Source: Brevinema_A sp051647535 (lineage in GTDB: Bacteria; Spirochaetota; Brevinematia; Brevinematales; Brevinemataceae). Taken from it: 64,000 nt of DNA. The notes under the pieces were generated by a model. That model ran no database searches. It was not told the origin of the DNA and was given only the letters and a program-made list of their open reading frames with translations. Every line of letters starts with the position of its first letter. Position 1 is the stretch's first letter. The stretch spans positions 1 through 64,000 of the forward strand of contig JBOFEA010000027.1 in the NCBI GenBank assembly GCA_051647535.1, in the 5' to 3' direction. Below are positions 24,895 through 33,494 of this stretch, in pieces. The translations under genes were made by a program, and so were the position numbers.

Positions 24895-25833
24895 GTGAGT
24901 ATTGTAAAACATAACTTTTATAATGGCGAATTAGTGACGACTGAAACAATGAATAATTTAGAGACATATATTGATACTACTGTTAATACATTTGTTTCGG
25001 ATACTTTAGGATTGGGAATAATTGAGGGATTTGAAGTGGCAGTAAAAAATACTGCAGAAATACAAATTTCTCCTGGCAAGGCTTATAATTCGTTGGGAGA
25101 AAGATTGAATTTGGAAAACGATTGTACGATTTCTTTATCGGAATTTCTTCCTCAAACAGACACAAAAACAGTTTTCTTAAGTATGAAGAAAGATTATATT
25201 GGACAAGATCCTATATTGGATCATTTAGGTCAAACGGTTTATAAAACATTGATACCGACAGTGAGTTTCCAAATAACGGATATAAAGCCTGAACATCCTT
25301 ATTATATTTTATCATCTATAACTTTGGATGTCCAAGGGATAACCGGTATAAATTCAGAATCGACTTTGTTTCAGACATTTGCAAAGATTAAAGACATAAT
25401 ATATCCGATAGGTTATCAGTATACGCAATATCCTAATTCTATGACAGGGCAGTTTGAATCCGGTAATTCTCCAAATACGTTATTTGGAGGTATTTGGGAA
25501 TTACGATTTAATGACAAAGGAATATTTTTTCGTACGGAAGGTGGAGATTCTGGTGAATCTAGGGATGAATCTACAGGAGTTCAAGATACTGCTATTCAGC
25601 ACCATAAGCATGATGTTGGGATTGGTGGGCATAATCATACAGTTAGTGTATATGCACATGTTGGTGGAAATAAAGGAAATGGATCCTATTCTAATTTTAA
25701 CTGGACAAACCAAACCACATCATGGTTTGATTATGGGACAAAAAGATCTACAGATATTGTTGAAGGAAAAAGAACATCTACGGAAACCAGACCTGTCAAT
25801 ATGTTAATGAGAATTTGGCAGAGAATTGCGTAA
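24895..25833 (+). CDS. Phage tail-collar/tail-fibre-like protein
   Basis: This 312-residue protein starts at a GTG with AGGAGGAG in front. The N-terminal half has repeated short beta-type segments. The C-terminal part has the tail-fibre/collar hallmarks: GIFFRTEGGDSGES, a His-rich IQHHKHDVGIGGHNH element, and the terminal ETRPVNMLMRIWQRI, which matches the R-P-x-N-x-x-M ending of phage collar proteins. In phages such proteins form the receptor-binding tip. No capsid, terminase or integrase gene is in the window, so this is an orphan cassette with the following gene. Confidence 0.7.
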   Translation: MSIVKHNFYNGELVTTETMNNLETYIDTTVNTFVSDTLGLGIIEGFEVAVKNTAEIQISPGKAYNSLGERLNLENDCTISLSEFLPQTDTKTVFLSMKKDYIGQDPILDHLGQTVYKTLIPTVSFQITDIKPEHPYYILSSITLDVQGITGINSESTLFQTFAKIKDIIYPIGYQYTQYPNSMTGQFESGNSPNTLFGGIWELRFNDKGIFFRTEGGDSGESRDESTGVQDTAIQHHKHDVGIGGHNHTVSVYAHVGGNKGNGSYSNFNWTNQTTSWFDYGTKRSTDIVEGKRTSTETRPVNMLMRIWQRIA

Positions 25834-25844
25834 GAGAGGAAAGA

Positions 25845-26432
25845 ATGATAATTATTGTATATAATGAAGAAAAAACGATCACAAGAATATTGTCTTGTTC
25901 AACTGAAGAAGATACTCTCAAATTAGGATTAGAGCATTATAAAATTTATGAAGAAACTAATGCTTATATTGGTTTGAATCTTGATTTTATCGATGAACAA
26001 GGAATGATTAAATCAGATAAACGTCTTCTTGAAGAAAACGTAATTCAGTTGCAGGAAGATCAAATTTTAGACGGTAATAAAATCCGTAAATTAACAATAC
26101 AAGAAAAAGTCGATCAAGGATTAATTGTTCTTAAAGATAATGAGGAAATCCGTGGTGATAGTATTTTCACCTTATCAGATGACGAGATGAAGGAAAAATT
26201 TCCCGATCGCTATCCTAGTGAAGAGCCTCAAGAGGAATATAAAGAAGACAAAGTGATGCAGGCAATACGAGAAAAAAACAATCAAATTTATATTCTTAAG
26301 GACGAATATATTGATGCAGATATTGATGGTAACGAATCCTTAAAAGCGGAGCTCAGAAAACAAATTCAAGAATCCCGAAAAGAATTAGTTATATTAAAAA
26401 GCAAGTCAACAAAACATAATAAACAAAATTAG
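25845..26432 (+). CDS. Acidic coiled-coil protein, possible tail-fibre assembly partner
   Basis: Family not recognised. It has 195 residues, rich in Glu, Lys and Asp, with a likely coiled coil in the last 60 residues (EKNNQIYILKDEYID, then SLKAELRKQIQESRKE). The beginning IIIVYNEEKTITRI is beta-rich. I chose the ATG at 25845, which has GAGAGGA in front and starts 11 bp after the tail-collar gene; an earlier in-frame start would overlap that gene. Position directly after a tail-fibre-like gene, small size and acidity fit a fibre chaperone or assembly protein, but this is inference from context. Confidence 0.6.
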   Translation: MIIIVYNEEKTITRILSCSTEEDTLKLGLEHYKIYEETNAYIGLNLDFIDEQGMIKSDKRLLEENVIQLQEDQILDGNKIRKLTIQEKVDQGLIVLKDNEEIRGDSIFTLSDDEMKEKFPDRYPSEEPQEEYKEDKVMQAIREKNNQIYILKDEYIDADIDGNESLKAELRKQIQESRKELVILKSKSTKHNKQN

Positions 26433-26705
26433 AAAAACAGGAATATTAGTGACTAAATTTTTCTTATATATATTCCTTTTAATATTTTGTTAAGAATTTG
26501 GAAGAGTAAGATTAACAGTTTTATTTAAATACTTTATTATTAGTCATATATATATTGAATCTAAAATATTATATTTATAGAATGAAATCAAATGCTATCT
26601 ATATTCGTTTGAAATTTTATTCTTGTAGATATTAATCAATAAAAATTATATAATCCGGTATGATTGAATGTTGAATATTAAATAGAAACAATCTTGGAAT
26701 ATTAT
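26433..26705. other. Intergenic region, nothing recognised
   Basis: AT-rich with no open frame, tRNA or clear promoter. The terminator of the convergent minus-strand unit follows at its right end. Confidence 0.6.
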
Positions 26706-26743
26706 AAAAAAACAGCCTTCTATATTATAGAAGGCTGTTTTTT
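26706..26743. terminator. Bidirectional terminator
   Basis: AACAGCCTTCTA pairs with TAGAAGGCTGTT and is flanked by A and T runs. It ends the minus-strand hydrolase unit. Confidence 0.9.
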
Positions 26744-26755
26744 TATAATTTAAAT

Positions 26756-27796
26756 TTAGTTATTTCTAAGAAAATTAATAATATCTTGTTGAATTCTTTG
26801 AGGTTGTTCTATAAATCCGTTATGGGATGCCGGCGAATAAACGTGTTCGATTTTCACGGAGGATGAAACAACTTTAAATGCTTTTTGTGAACTTGCTGCC
26901 GGAACTACCAGATCTTCGTTGCCTACGATAAGCATAGATGGTACAGTGATATTAGCAAGATTAAATTTAGGATCGGTTTCTAAATTTCTTTGTGATTCTT
27001 TGTTTTTGTCCAAAATTGGCAGAACCAACTCTATTTGAATTGGCCAAATAATCATTTCCAAAAGAGGATCTCCCAGTAATTGAAAAAATACACGATTGAA
27101 ATATACATCGAATTTGCCTAATCCCTGAATATCGTCAGCGATAGAAACATATTTATTGTGTTGAACAAAAGAATCCAATTGAAGAGGAGTATTATTTTGA
27201 TAAAATGATTTAATATTTTCCCATTCTGTCCTTGATTCTTGAGAAATATCTGTTCTTGCCAAATAAGGATTGATAAAAGTATTAATCATATTAGCCGGAA
27301 TACGAGTAGACAAATCAATGACATTTAATGCCGGAGACAGCATCATTAATCCGCTGATCATATGTTGATGAGCTGCGGTAAATGCAGCAGAAATCATTCC
27401 GCCGTAGCTGTGTCCAAAGAGATAAATACGGGAATTTGGATATTTTTCTTTAACTGATAAAACAACTCTTCTTAAGTCTGTCACGTGTTGATCAACAGTC
27501 ATAGATTCTTTAGAAATATGTCCTCTTCCGCCTCCGGATCCTCGCTGATCATAGAAAACCATACGGTATTTATCACGTAATTGGATCCAAGCATCGGCAT
27601 AATAATATAATAAACCTGATGATCCAGGGCCTCCGTGTACAAACAGAATAATTTGGTCAGAGTTTGTTCCGGCAATAACAACTGGTAATAAAGCACCATC
27701 GCTTTCTACATAATATTCTTCGCGTTTTTTACTAACATCTAATACGGAGCAACTTGAAAATAAAAGAATAACAATAATTAATAAATTTTTATACAT
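26756..27796 (-). CDS. Alpha/beta-hydrolase lipoprotein, proline-iminopeptidase-like
   Basis: This serine hydrolase is anchored as a lipoprotein (FSSC near residue 16). The oxyanion-hole motif HGGPGSS (near residue 54), the nucleophile elbow GHSYGG (near 128-133), the acid in VGNEDLVVP and the catalytic His in PASHNGF complete the triad. HGGPGSS and YDQRGSGGG are typical of proline iminopeptidase-like enzymes (S33 family), but substrates of such lipoproteins are unknown. It has 346 residues and a strong RBS (AGGAGG). It starts 8 bp inside the end of the upstream gene, so translation is coupled. Confidence 0.85.
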   Translation of the reverse strand: MYKNLLIIVILLFSSCSVLDVSKKREEYYVESDGALLPVVIAGTNSDQIILFVHGGPGSSGLLYYYADAWIQLRDKYRMVFYDQRGSGGGRGHISKESMTVDQHVTDLRRVVLSVKEKYPNSRIYLFGHSYGGMISAAFTAAHQHMISGLMMLSPALNVIDLSTRIPANMINTFINPYLARTDISQESRTEWENIKSFYQNNTPLQLDSFVQHNKYVSIADDIQGLGKFDVYFNRVFFQLLGDPLLEMIIWPIQIELVLPILDKNKESQRNLETDPKFNLANITVPSMLIVGNEDLVVPAASSQKAFKVVSSSVKIEHVYSPASHNGFIEQPQRIQQDIINFLRNN

Positions 27797-28397
27797 TCTT
27801 TTTTCCTCCTATATCAAATCGGTACGCTACGCCGAAACCATATAATATAAAATGTTTTATCGTGTAATTAAAGGGAAACTGCATACGGTATCCAAAAAAC
27901 ATATTAAAGATAATAGGAATATTGTATTTATGTTCAAAGTCGTATCCCATCCGCATTCCTGCTGAGAATAATCCATAAGTAATACCTGTAAATTTTTTAT
28001 GAAATCCTTTGTCTTCGCTGTATATTTCTGTTTGAATAAATTCACCGGCAGTACCTAATCCAGTTTCCAATGCAAATAAAAATCCTTTTGCAGACACGCG
28101 GTACTGAAGCTCCCATAATCCGCCAAACAAAATATAAGGTGCACGGGAAGAGTACATACTGATAGGAATAAATGTCATTAATGTGGTATTAAACCATAAA
28201 GAAGAGACATTTTTCTTAAAAAAACGAATATTACCATTAATATCAAAGCCTCCAAACATAATATTTGCACCATATCCTGTTATTCCAATTTCAAGAGAAA
28301 GAGGAATTCGTTCTTTGCTGGATGGAGTATTTTCTTGACCGTAGCAAAGAACAGAAAAAAGTATTATGATACTTAATACTAAACAAATCTTTTTCAT
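27789..28397 (-). CDS. Secreted or outer-membrane beta-barrel-like protein
   Basis: Family not recognised. It has 202 residues. A signal peptide (about residues 1-19, ending CYGQ) is followed by alternating hydrophobic and aromatic strands rich in Gly, Phe and Tyr (GITGYGANIMFGGF, YGLFSAGMRMGYDF, FILYGFGVAYRF). The C-terminal strand ends in Tyr-Arg-Phe-Asp, close to a barrel end. This suits a small outer-membrane barrel. It is first in a unit with the lipoprotein hydrolase, which may share its envelope location. Confidence 0.6.
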   Translation of the reverse strand: MKKICLVLSIIILFSVLCYGQENTPSSKERIPLSLEIGITGYGANIMFGGFDINGNIRFFKKNVSSLWFNTTLMTFIPISMYSSRAPYILFGGLWELQYRVSAKGFLFALETGLGTAGEFIQTEIYSEDKGFHKKFTGITYGLFSAGMRMGYDFEHKYNIPIIFNMFFGYRMQFPFNYTIKHFILYGFGVAYRFDIGGKKNV

Positions 28398-28533
28398 ATA
28401 TTCTCCGTATGGTAATTATATTTCAGTAAAATAATATCTCTATTTGTTTTTTATGTCAAATTATAACACAAGTTAATTTTTTGGATAGTACTTTGTGATG
28501 TTATCGTCGGTATACGATAGTGGTAGGGTACTA

Positions 28534-28577
28534 AACAAGTATCCCCTTTTTCTATAACGAGAAAGGGGATACTTGTT
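28534..28577. terminator. Strong hairpin, terminator of the minus-strand gene to its right
   Basis: 16-bp perfect stem: 28534-28549 with 28562-28577, 12-nt loop containing a GC-rich CCCC/GGGG core. On the minus strand it lies 18 nt after the stop of the next gene. Confidence 0.75.
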
Positions 28578-28594
28578 GTATTAATAAAACATAA

Positions 28595-29542
28595 TTACAT
28601 AACTTTCATATGATAAAGTGAATAATACCGTTGAAACAGTGTTTTTATTTCAGCAGATAGATTTTCTACTATACGGTCATATTCTGTTTGATGATTTTGT
28701 AAAACAAGTTTTAGTTGTTTTGATAAGGTTTTGGTGTAGAATTTTCGTTTTTTTGCCGCTTTTTTTATGAGAAGTTTGTTTTCTTTTTTTAGTGCTTTCA
28801 CGGCTTTTTTATATGCTTTTGATAAAAATTTGATCTCATTACGGAGTTCACGCTTTGATTTCGTTGTTTGATCAAGTCCTAAAAACTGATTACTCAGAGA
28901 CTGGAGGGTTTTTTCGTATTTGGTGAGATTATATGTTGCTTCTATTTTTTTGGCCATAGTGTAAAAAGTGCTTTCCATTTGATTTGAAGGTGCATTGATA
29001 GTATTAAGTTTTTCTTGTGTTTGCTGATCCAATGATTGAATCATAACTATTGCTTTGTTGGAAAGTTCTATACTCAGTTCTTTGAATTCTTTGATATAAT
29101 CTTGGTCTGTTTGTACTAGGTTGTCGATAATTGTTACGATTTGTTTTTCAATGGAGCTGTTTTCTTGTTGAATATTATGTGCTTGTGCTGTTGATGCTGC
29201 AGCTGCAGCAACTCCCGCAGCAAGAAGTGCTCCACCTATTGATGATCTTTTATGAACAGTATAATAAGAACGATACGGCCGATGATATGGTCGTCTCCTA
29301 TAGTGACTTGAATAGTAAACATCATAAGAAGGGCTGAAAGCTTCCGCAATAGCAAGACCAACTCCAAGCGAAAGTACTGTTGCAGAAATTGCTTGTGCTG
29401 AATGCGCATTTCCCATACTACTTTTAGATCCAATAAGACGTTGTACTTTTTTTATCTCGGGAGTTAGATCTCGTGTATCAATATAAGCTCCATTTGTTTT
29501 TAGTGGAACTAGTAGAAACAAAACTAATATCCAATGTTTCAT
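28595..29542 (-). CDS. Secreted coiled-coil protein of unknown function
   Basis: Not recognised. It has 315 residues. There is a signal peptide (residues 1-18, ending TNGA), a Ser/Ala-rich hydrophobic patch, and a Tyr/Arg/His-rich stretch (SSHYRRRPYHRPYRSYYTVH, residues about 77-96). A second Ala/Gly-rich hydrophobic segment (GGALLAAGVAAAAASTA) follows. The remaining 180 residues are a long helical, Lys/Glu/Gln-rich region predicted to form a coiled coil. The Gly/Ala segments resemble glycine-zipper-like membrane-active stretches, an inference. It is a single-gene unit with its own terminator. Confidence 0.65.
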   Translation of the reverse strand: MKHWILVLFLLVPLKTNGAYIDTRDLTPEIKKVQRLIGSKSSMGNAHSAQAISATVLSLGVGLAIAEAFSPSYDVYYSSHYRRRPYHRPYRSYYTVHKRSSIGGALLAAGVAAAAASTAQAHNIQQENSSIEKQIVTIIDNLVQTDQDYIKEFKELSIELSNKAIVMIQSLDQQTQEKLNTINAPSNQMESTFYTMAKKIEATYNLTKYEKTLQSLSNQFLGLDQTTKSKRELRNEIKFLSKAYKKAVKALKKENKLLIKKAAKKRKFYTKTLSKQLKLVLQNHQTEYDRIVENLSAEIKTLFQRYYSLYHMKVM

Positions 29543-30294
29543 TTATACCTCTTGATAAAATAGGGCAATATTAATTATTTGTAAGTATTGTTATAAAAAA
29601 CAGGATTATTGATCTATCATTATTCCAAAGCTTGTTGCTATAAAAACTACTGATGTTATCTAAGAAATATGATTATTTCTGACTAATAGAAAATATTATA
29701 TGTTTTTAAACGTATTTTGTCAATATTTATTCTTAATTTTTTCTGTAAATCAACACCGGATAATCTTTCAATTATCAATTCATGATTCAAGTAAAAGGGT
29801 ATCCTTAGAATAGTTTTTGAATTTACTATAGGATTTGGATAATGTTCTGAAATTATTATTTGGTAGTGTATTTGGTTTGAATATTGTTATCATTATTTAT
29901 TATATCTAAATCCCTAAAAATACAATATAAATAATAAGTTTTAATGTAGTTTCTTTGGTATGAATTATTTGTTTTTAATAAAGTCTCATTGATTATACTA
30001 GAGATTGAAATCAGAAAAAGTTAAATACATCTAATACAATAGTAGTGAATAAAAGATGTTTTTGTGTAATTTAAGTTAATATTTAATATGATAAATGTAT
30101 TATCTGTATGGAATTAAAATAGGATGGAGAAGTTGTTTTGTATAAATTATTTGTTTCTGATGCAGTGTCATTATAAATTTTAATAAAAATATTAATAACT
30201 ATTAATGTAATTGTTGATAATTTTAACTTTTTGTTTTATAATTAATGATATTTAAAAATAAAAATATATATAATTCTTTGGGAGGGATTAAAAA
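29543..30294. other. 750-bp AT-rich intergenic region, nothing recognised
   Basis: No open frame of note, no tRNA, and no clear decayed gene that I could read. The two flanking genes are divergent, so promoters for both must lie here. Confidence 0.55.
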
Positions 30295-32415
30295 GTGAAA
30301 AAAAAGCTGATTATTTTTGGTAAAGTATTTATTCCGATTATTCTACTAGTAGCGTTAACTATTGTATGTTCTAAATTTTTGATGTTTCAATCGGCACGTG
30401 CAGGAAATTTATCTTTTTTAAAATTTATAAAATTTATAAGTGGCAATAATATTGAAATTACAGATTCAAAAGGTAATAACCTTTTAATATTAGCAGCTTC
30501 TTCCAGTAATACCAATCTTTTAGAATATCTTCATAAGCAAGGCCTGCAAACAGGAACTAAAAACACTAACGGTGAAACAGACTTAATGAACGCTGCAAGA
30601 AATACAAATATTAATAGTTTAACTTGGTTTTTAGCCAATTCAAAAAATACTGTTAATGTTCAAGATAATGAAGGATCTACAGCACTTATGTATGCAGCAG
30701 TTAATATAAATGAAGAAGGAGTAAACCTTCTTCTTAATGCAAAAGCAAAAGTAAATATTGCAAATAATAATAATATTACGTCGCTATGGATTGCTGTTGG
30801 TGTTGGAAGTACGAATATTGTAAAAGAGCTCCTTGCTAAAGGGGCAGTTGTTAATGTAAAATCTAAATCCACAGGTATGACACCGTTAATGATTGCCGTT
30901 TATTCGAATGAGGATGAGATTGCTAAAATGCTGCTTGCAAAAGGAGCTGATCCTAATGTTCTCAATAATTGTAAGCAAGCATTAATTACAATAGCGATTT
31001 CAAACACTAATGTAAACATGGTATCCCTGCTTGCAAAGAATAAAGCTAACCTGAATATTAAAAATGATCGATATCTAACACCTCTTGCTTATGCATTAGA
31101 AATGACAAATTTTGAAATTGCAAAAATACTTGTTGATAACGGAGCTAACCTTAATATGGATTATATTCCTCCGTTAGCGAAAGTTCTGGCCTTAAAAAAT
31201 ACCAAATTTGCAGAGTACTTGATTTCAAAAGGAGCTTCACTGGATTATAAAGATGATGATGGTCAAACATTTCTTATTTGGGCCGCAAAAGAAGGAATGA
31301 CGGATATTGTAAAAACATTGGTAAAAAAGGGTATTTATCTGGATTCAAAAGATAATAACGGAAATACTGCTCTTATTGTGGCTTATGAAAACGATTATTT
31401 GGATATTGTGAATTTTTTAATGAACAACGGTGCTTCTCTTGATGTTATCAATAATGATGGAAAGTCAGCATTATTTATTGCTTTTTACAAGAAGCACAGA
31501 GATATCTTGGATAATATGATTAATTATAATGCAAATTTGACAATCACCAATAGTTATGGTGATACTATTTGGGAAGTAGCGGTAGAACGGGGAGATTTAG
31601 AAGTTATGAAATCTCTGCTGCGTAAAATCAATATTAATATTAAAGATTACTGGGGGCGGACAGCCTTGAATAAATCTGCAGGTAATGGTTTTATCGATAT
31701 TGTAAAATTTTTAATATCTAAAAATGCGGATCCTAATATTTCTGATCGAGATGGAAGAACTCCTTTGATAAATGCTTATATAAACAACAATATTGAAATT
31801 GTTCGATTTTTGGCTGCAAATAAAGCAAATATTAATATACAGGATAAAGATGAATCTACTCCCTTACTAATGGCTGTTAGAAGTAATGAACTTGAGAAAG
31901 TTAAATTACTAATAGAATTGGGTGCAGATGTAAATATTACCAATAAAAAAGGAAATACTCCTTTGTATAGTGCTCTTGATAATACAGATATTTTTAAATT
32001 CCTTCTTCAAAATAAAACAGATGTTTCTTTAGCGGATACTAATAATTTTACTATTTTAATGGCTGCTATTAAGGGGGGGAAATCTGATATTGTATCTCTG
32101 CTTCTGAATAGTAATATAGATGTGAATAAAACAACATTGGATAAGCAATTTAGTGCTCTTATGTACGCTGTCTGTCAAGGAAATCTTGCTGTAGTAAGGA
32201 TGTTAGTCGAAAAAGGAGCTGATATTAATCATGCTGATACTAATAAAAACACGGTATTAATGTATGCTGTGGAGTCAAATAATTTGGATATTGTCAAATA
32301 TTTAGTCGAAAAAGGAGCTAATTTAAAAGCTAGAAATAGTAAATTAAAAACTGCAGAGAGTATTGCTAAAGATTTAAAATACAAAGAAATAGCTCAATTT
32401 TTATCTCAGCAGTAA
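30295..32415 (+). CDS. Membrane-anchored ankyrin-repeat protein
   Basis: It has 706 residues, a GTG start and GGGAGG in front. An N-terminal signal anchor (about residues 8-30) is followed by roughly nineteen ankyrin repeats of 32-34 residues from about residue 55 to the end. Examples are GSTALMYAAVN near residue 125 and GRTPLINAYIN, with the typical NI-DIVKFLI-KGADPN helix-turn pattern. Ankyrin proteins mediate protein-protein contacts. A surface or periplasmic location is inferred from the anchor. Large AT-rich gaps isolate it on both sides. Repeats differ enough that recent internal duplication is not obvious. Confidence 0.9.
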   Translation: MKKKLIIFGKVFIPIILLVALTIVCSKFLMFQSARAGNLSFLKFIKFISGNNIEITDSKGNNLLILAASSSNTNLLEYLHKQGLQTGTKNTNGETDLMNAARNTNINSLTWFLANSKNTVNVQDNEGSTALMYAAVNINEEGVNLLLNAKAKVNIANNNNITSLWIAVGVGSTNIVKELLAKGAVVNVKSKSTGMTPLMIAVYSNEDEIAKMLLAKGADPNVLNNCKQALITIAISNTNVNMVSLLAKNKANLNIKNDRYLTPLAYALEMTNFEIAKILVDNGANLNMDYIPPLAKVLALKNTKFAEYLISKGASLDYKDDDGQTFLIWAAKEGMTDIVKTLVKKGIYLDSKDNNGNTALIVAYENDYLDIVNFLMNNGASLDVINNDGKSALFIAFYKKHRDILDNMINYNANLTITNSYGDTIWEVAVERGDLEVMKSLLRKININIKDYWGRTALNKSAGNGFIDIVKFLISKNADPNISDRDGRTPLINAYINNNIEIVRFLAANKANINIQDKDESTPLLMAVRSNELEKVKLLIELGADVNITNKKGNTPLYSALDNTDIFKFLLQNKTDVSLADTNNFTILMAAIKGGKSDIVSLLLNSNIDVNKTTLDKQFSALMYAVCQGNLAVVRMLVEKGADINHADTNKNTVLMYAVESNNLDIVKYLVEKGANLKARNSKLKTAESIAKDLKYKEIAQFLSQQ

Positions 32416-32762
32416 ACAAAATAAGTATTGTTTATGATCTATTGATTTCGGTAAAGAGTACAAAATCAGTGATACAGAGATTATTTTACTTCCAATGGTC
32501 ATTAATTAGGTTATGTACTTGAATCGTGATCAAAACTGCTATTGCGGTAATATAATGTTATTAATAAAATTATATAGAAATGTTGAATAATTCTTCCAAT
32601 GTTATGATAAAATATGAGATATAGTTAGTCTTGAGTCAGAACCAATAAATTGAATATGTATCTGTGGAAGTTTTAGTTGTTTATCTTGATGAAAACATAA
32701 GATATGAATATTTTGTTATAAATAAAAAAATCACATACTTAAATTTTAGTGCTGTTCAGTAC
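32416..32762. other. Intergenic region, nothing recognised
   Basis: AT-rich with no open frame or RNA gene visible before the hairpin at 32764. Confidence 0.5.
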
Positions 32763-32763
32763 T

Positions 32764-32796
32764 AAAAAAACCACCCAATATAAGGGTGGTTTTTAT
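32764..32796. terminator. CCACCC-type hairpin terminator
   Basis: AAAACCACCC (32767-32776) with GGGTGGTTTT (32784-32793), 7-nt loop. It lies 350 bp after the ankyrin gene and 70 bp beyond the minus-strand remnant, so it could serve either. Confidence 0.8.
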
Positions 32797-32865
32797 TTTA
32801 AGATGTTGTACTGATTAGGGTATGTATTTTTTATATTTTACAAAAATTGTGAATAAATATTTTTG

Positions 32866-33006
32866 TTAATGGATTGTATTAAGATCAGCTTCATACAATC
32901 CGGATAAGTAATCTCTATAGGTTGTAGAATGATACTGTTGCAACGTATGTTCTTCTGCAAAAAACAAATTATTGGAAATGAATTCTGATATAATATCATA
33001 TTTAGA
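32866..33006 (-). pseudogene. C-terminal fragment of a lost gene
   Basis: On the minus strand an open frame of 46 codons reads SKYDIISEFISNNLFFAEEH, then TLQQYHSTTYRDYLSGLYEA and a stop at 32866. The residue composition is clearly protein-like, but an in-frame stop lies immediately upstream and no start exists. Family unknown. Confidence 0.45.
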
Positions 33007-33075
33007 TTATTGTATTTATCTGATTTGCATATCTTTTTAATGAATTAGATAAATTTATTAAATAATATAAAACTG

Positions 33076-33121
33076 TTGACAATACAAAAAAACAAATTAT
33101 AATTAAGTAATTGCTTAATTA
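33076..33121 (+). promoter_or_regulatory. arsR promoter and ArsR-type operator
   Basis: TTGACA (33076-33081), 16 nt, TATAAT (33098-33103). A perfect dyad TAATTAAG (33100-33107) and CTTAATTA (33114-33121) with 6 nt between overlaps the -10 box and transcription start, the usual place for ArsR/SmtB repressors to bind. Confidence 0.65.
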
Positions 33122-33141
33122 ATTAATTGGAGTTATAAATA

Positions 33142-33483
33142 ATGGATTTATATTTTACTCTTAAGGCATTAGCTGATTCTAATAGATTACGTATTATTGC
33201 TGTGTTGAATGAAGGGGAACTCTGTGCTTGTCAATTGGTAGAGTTGATTGGGGTTTCCGGTGCGGCGATTTCCCAGCATATGAATGTGTTAGTACAAAGT
33301 AATATCTGCATTTCGAAAAAAAGAGGAAAGTGGGTATATTATCAATTAAAAAAAACTGATTTTTTGGATCATGTGATTAAGGAGTATTCTAAGAGTACGG
33401 CTTATGAGGATGATATTAAGACAATAGAAACAATTTTATCCATATCTCCTGAAGAGCTTTGCCGTCTTCAGAAGAAAAAATAA
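33142..33483 (+). CDS. ArsR/SmtB-family metalloregulator
   Basis: This is a winged-helix repressor of 113 residues. The motif ELCACQL near residues 26-32 matches the ELCVCDL arsenic/antimony site of ArsR proteins (two Cys kept). The recognition helix reads SGAAISQHMNVL, followed by the wing KRGKWVYYQL. It would release its operator when As(III) or a similar thiophilic ion binds. The operator candidate overlaps its own promoter. The next gene, a permease, starts 12 bp downstream and is the natural target. The metal is an inference from the motif. Confidence 0.85.
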   Translation: MDLYFTLKALADSNRLRIIAVLNEGELCACQLVELIGVSGAAISQHMNVLVQSNICISKKRGKWVYYQLKKTDFLDHVIKEYSKSTAYEDDIKTIETILSISPEELCRLQKKK

Positions 33484-33494
33484 AGGAGAGGCAT

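Noticed and set aside
26433..26755. Coding sequence between the tail-collar cassette and the hydrolase
   Set aside because: No frame of useful length or protein-like composition was found.
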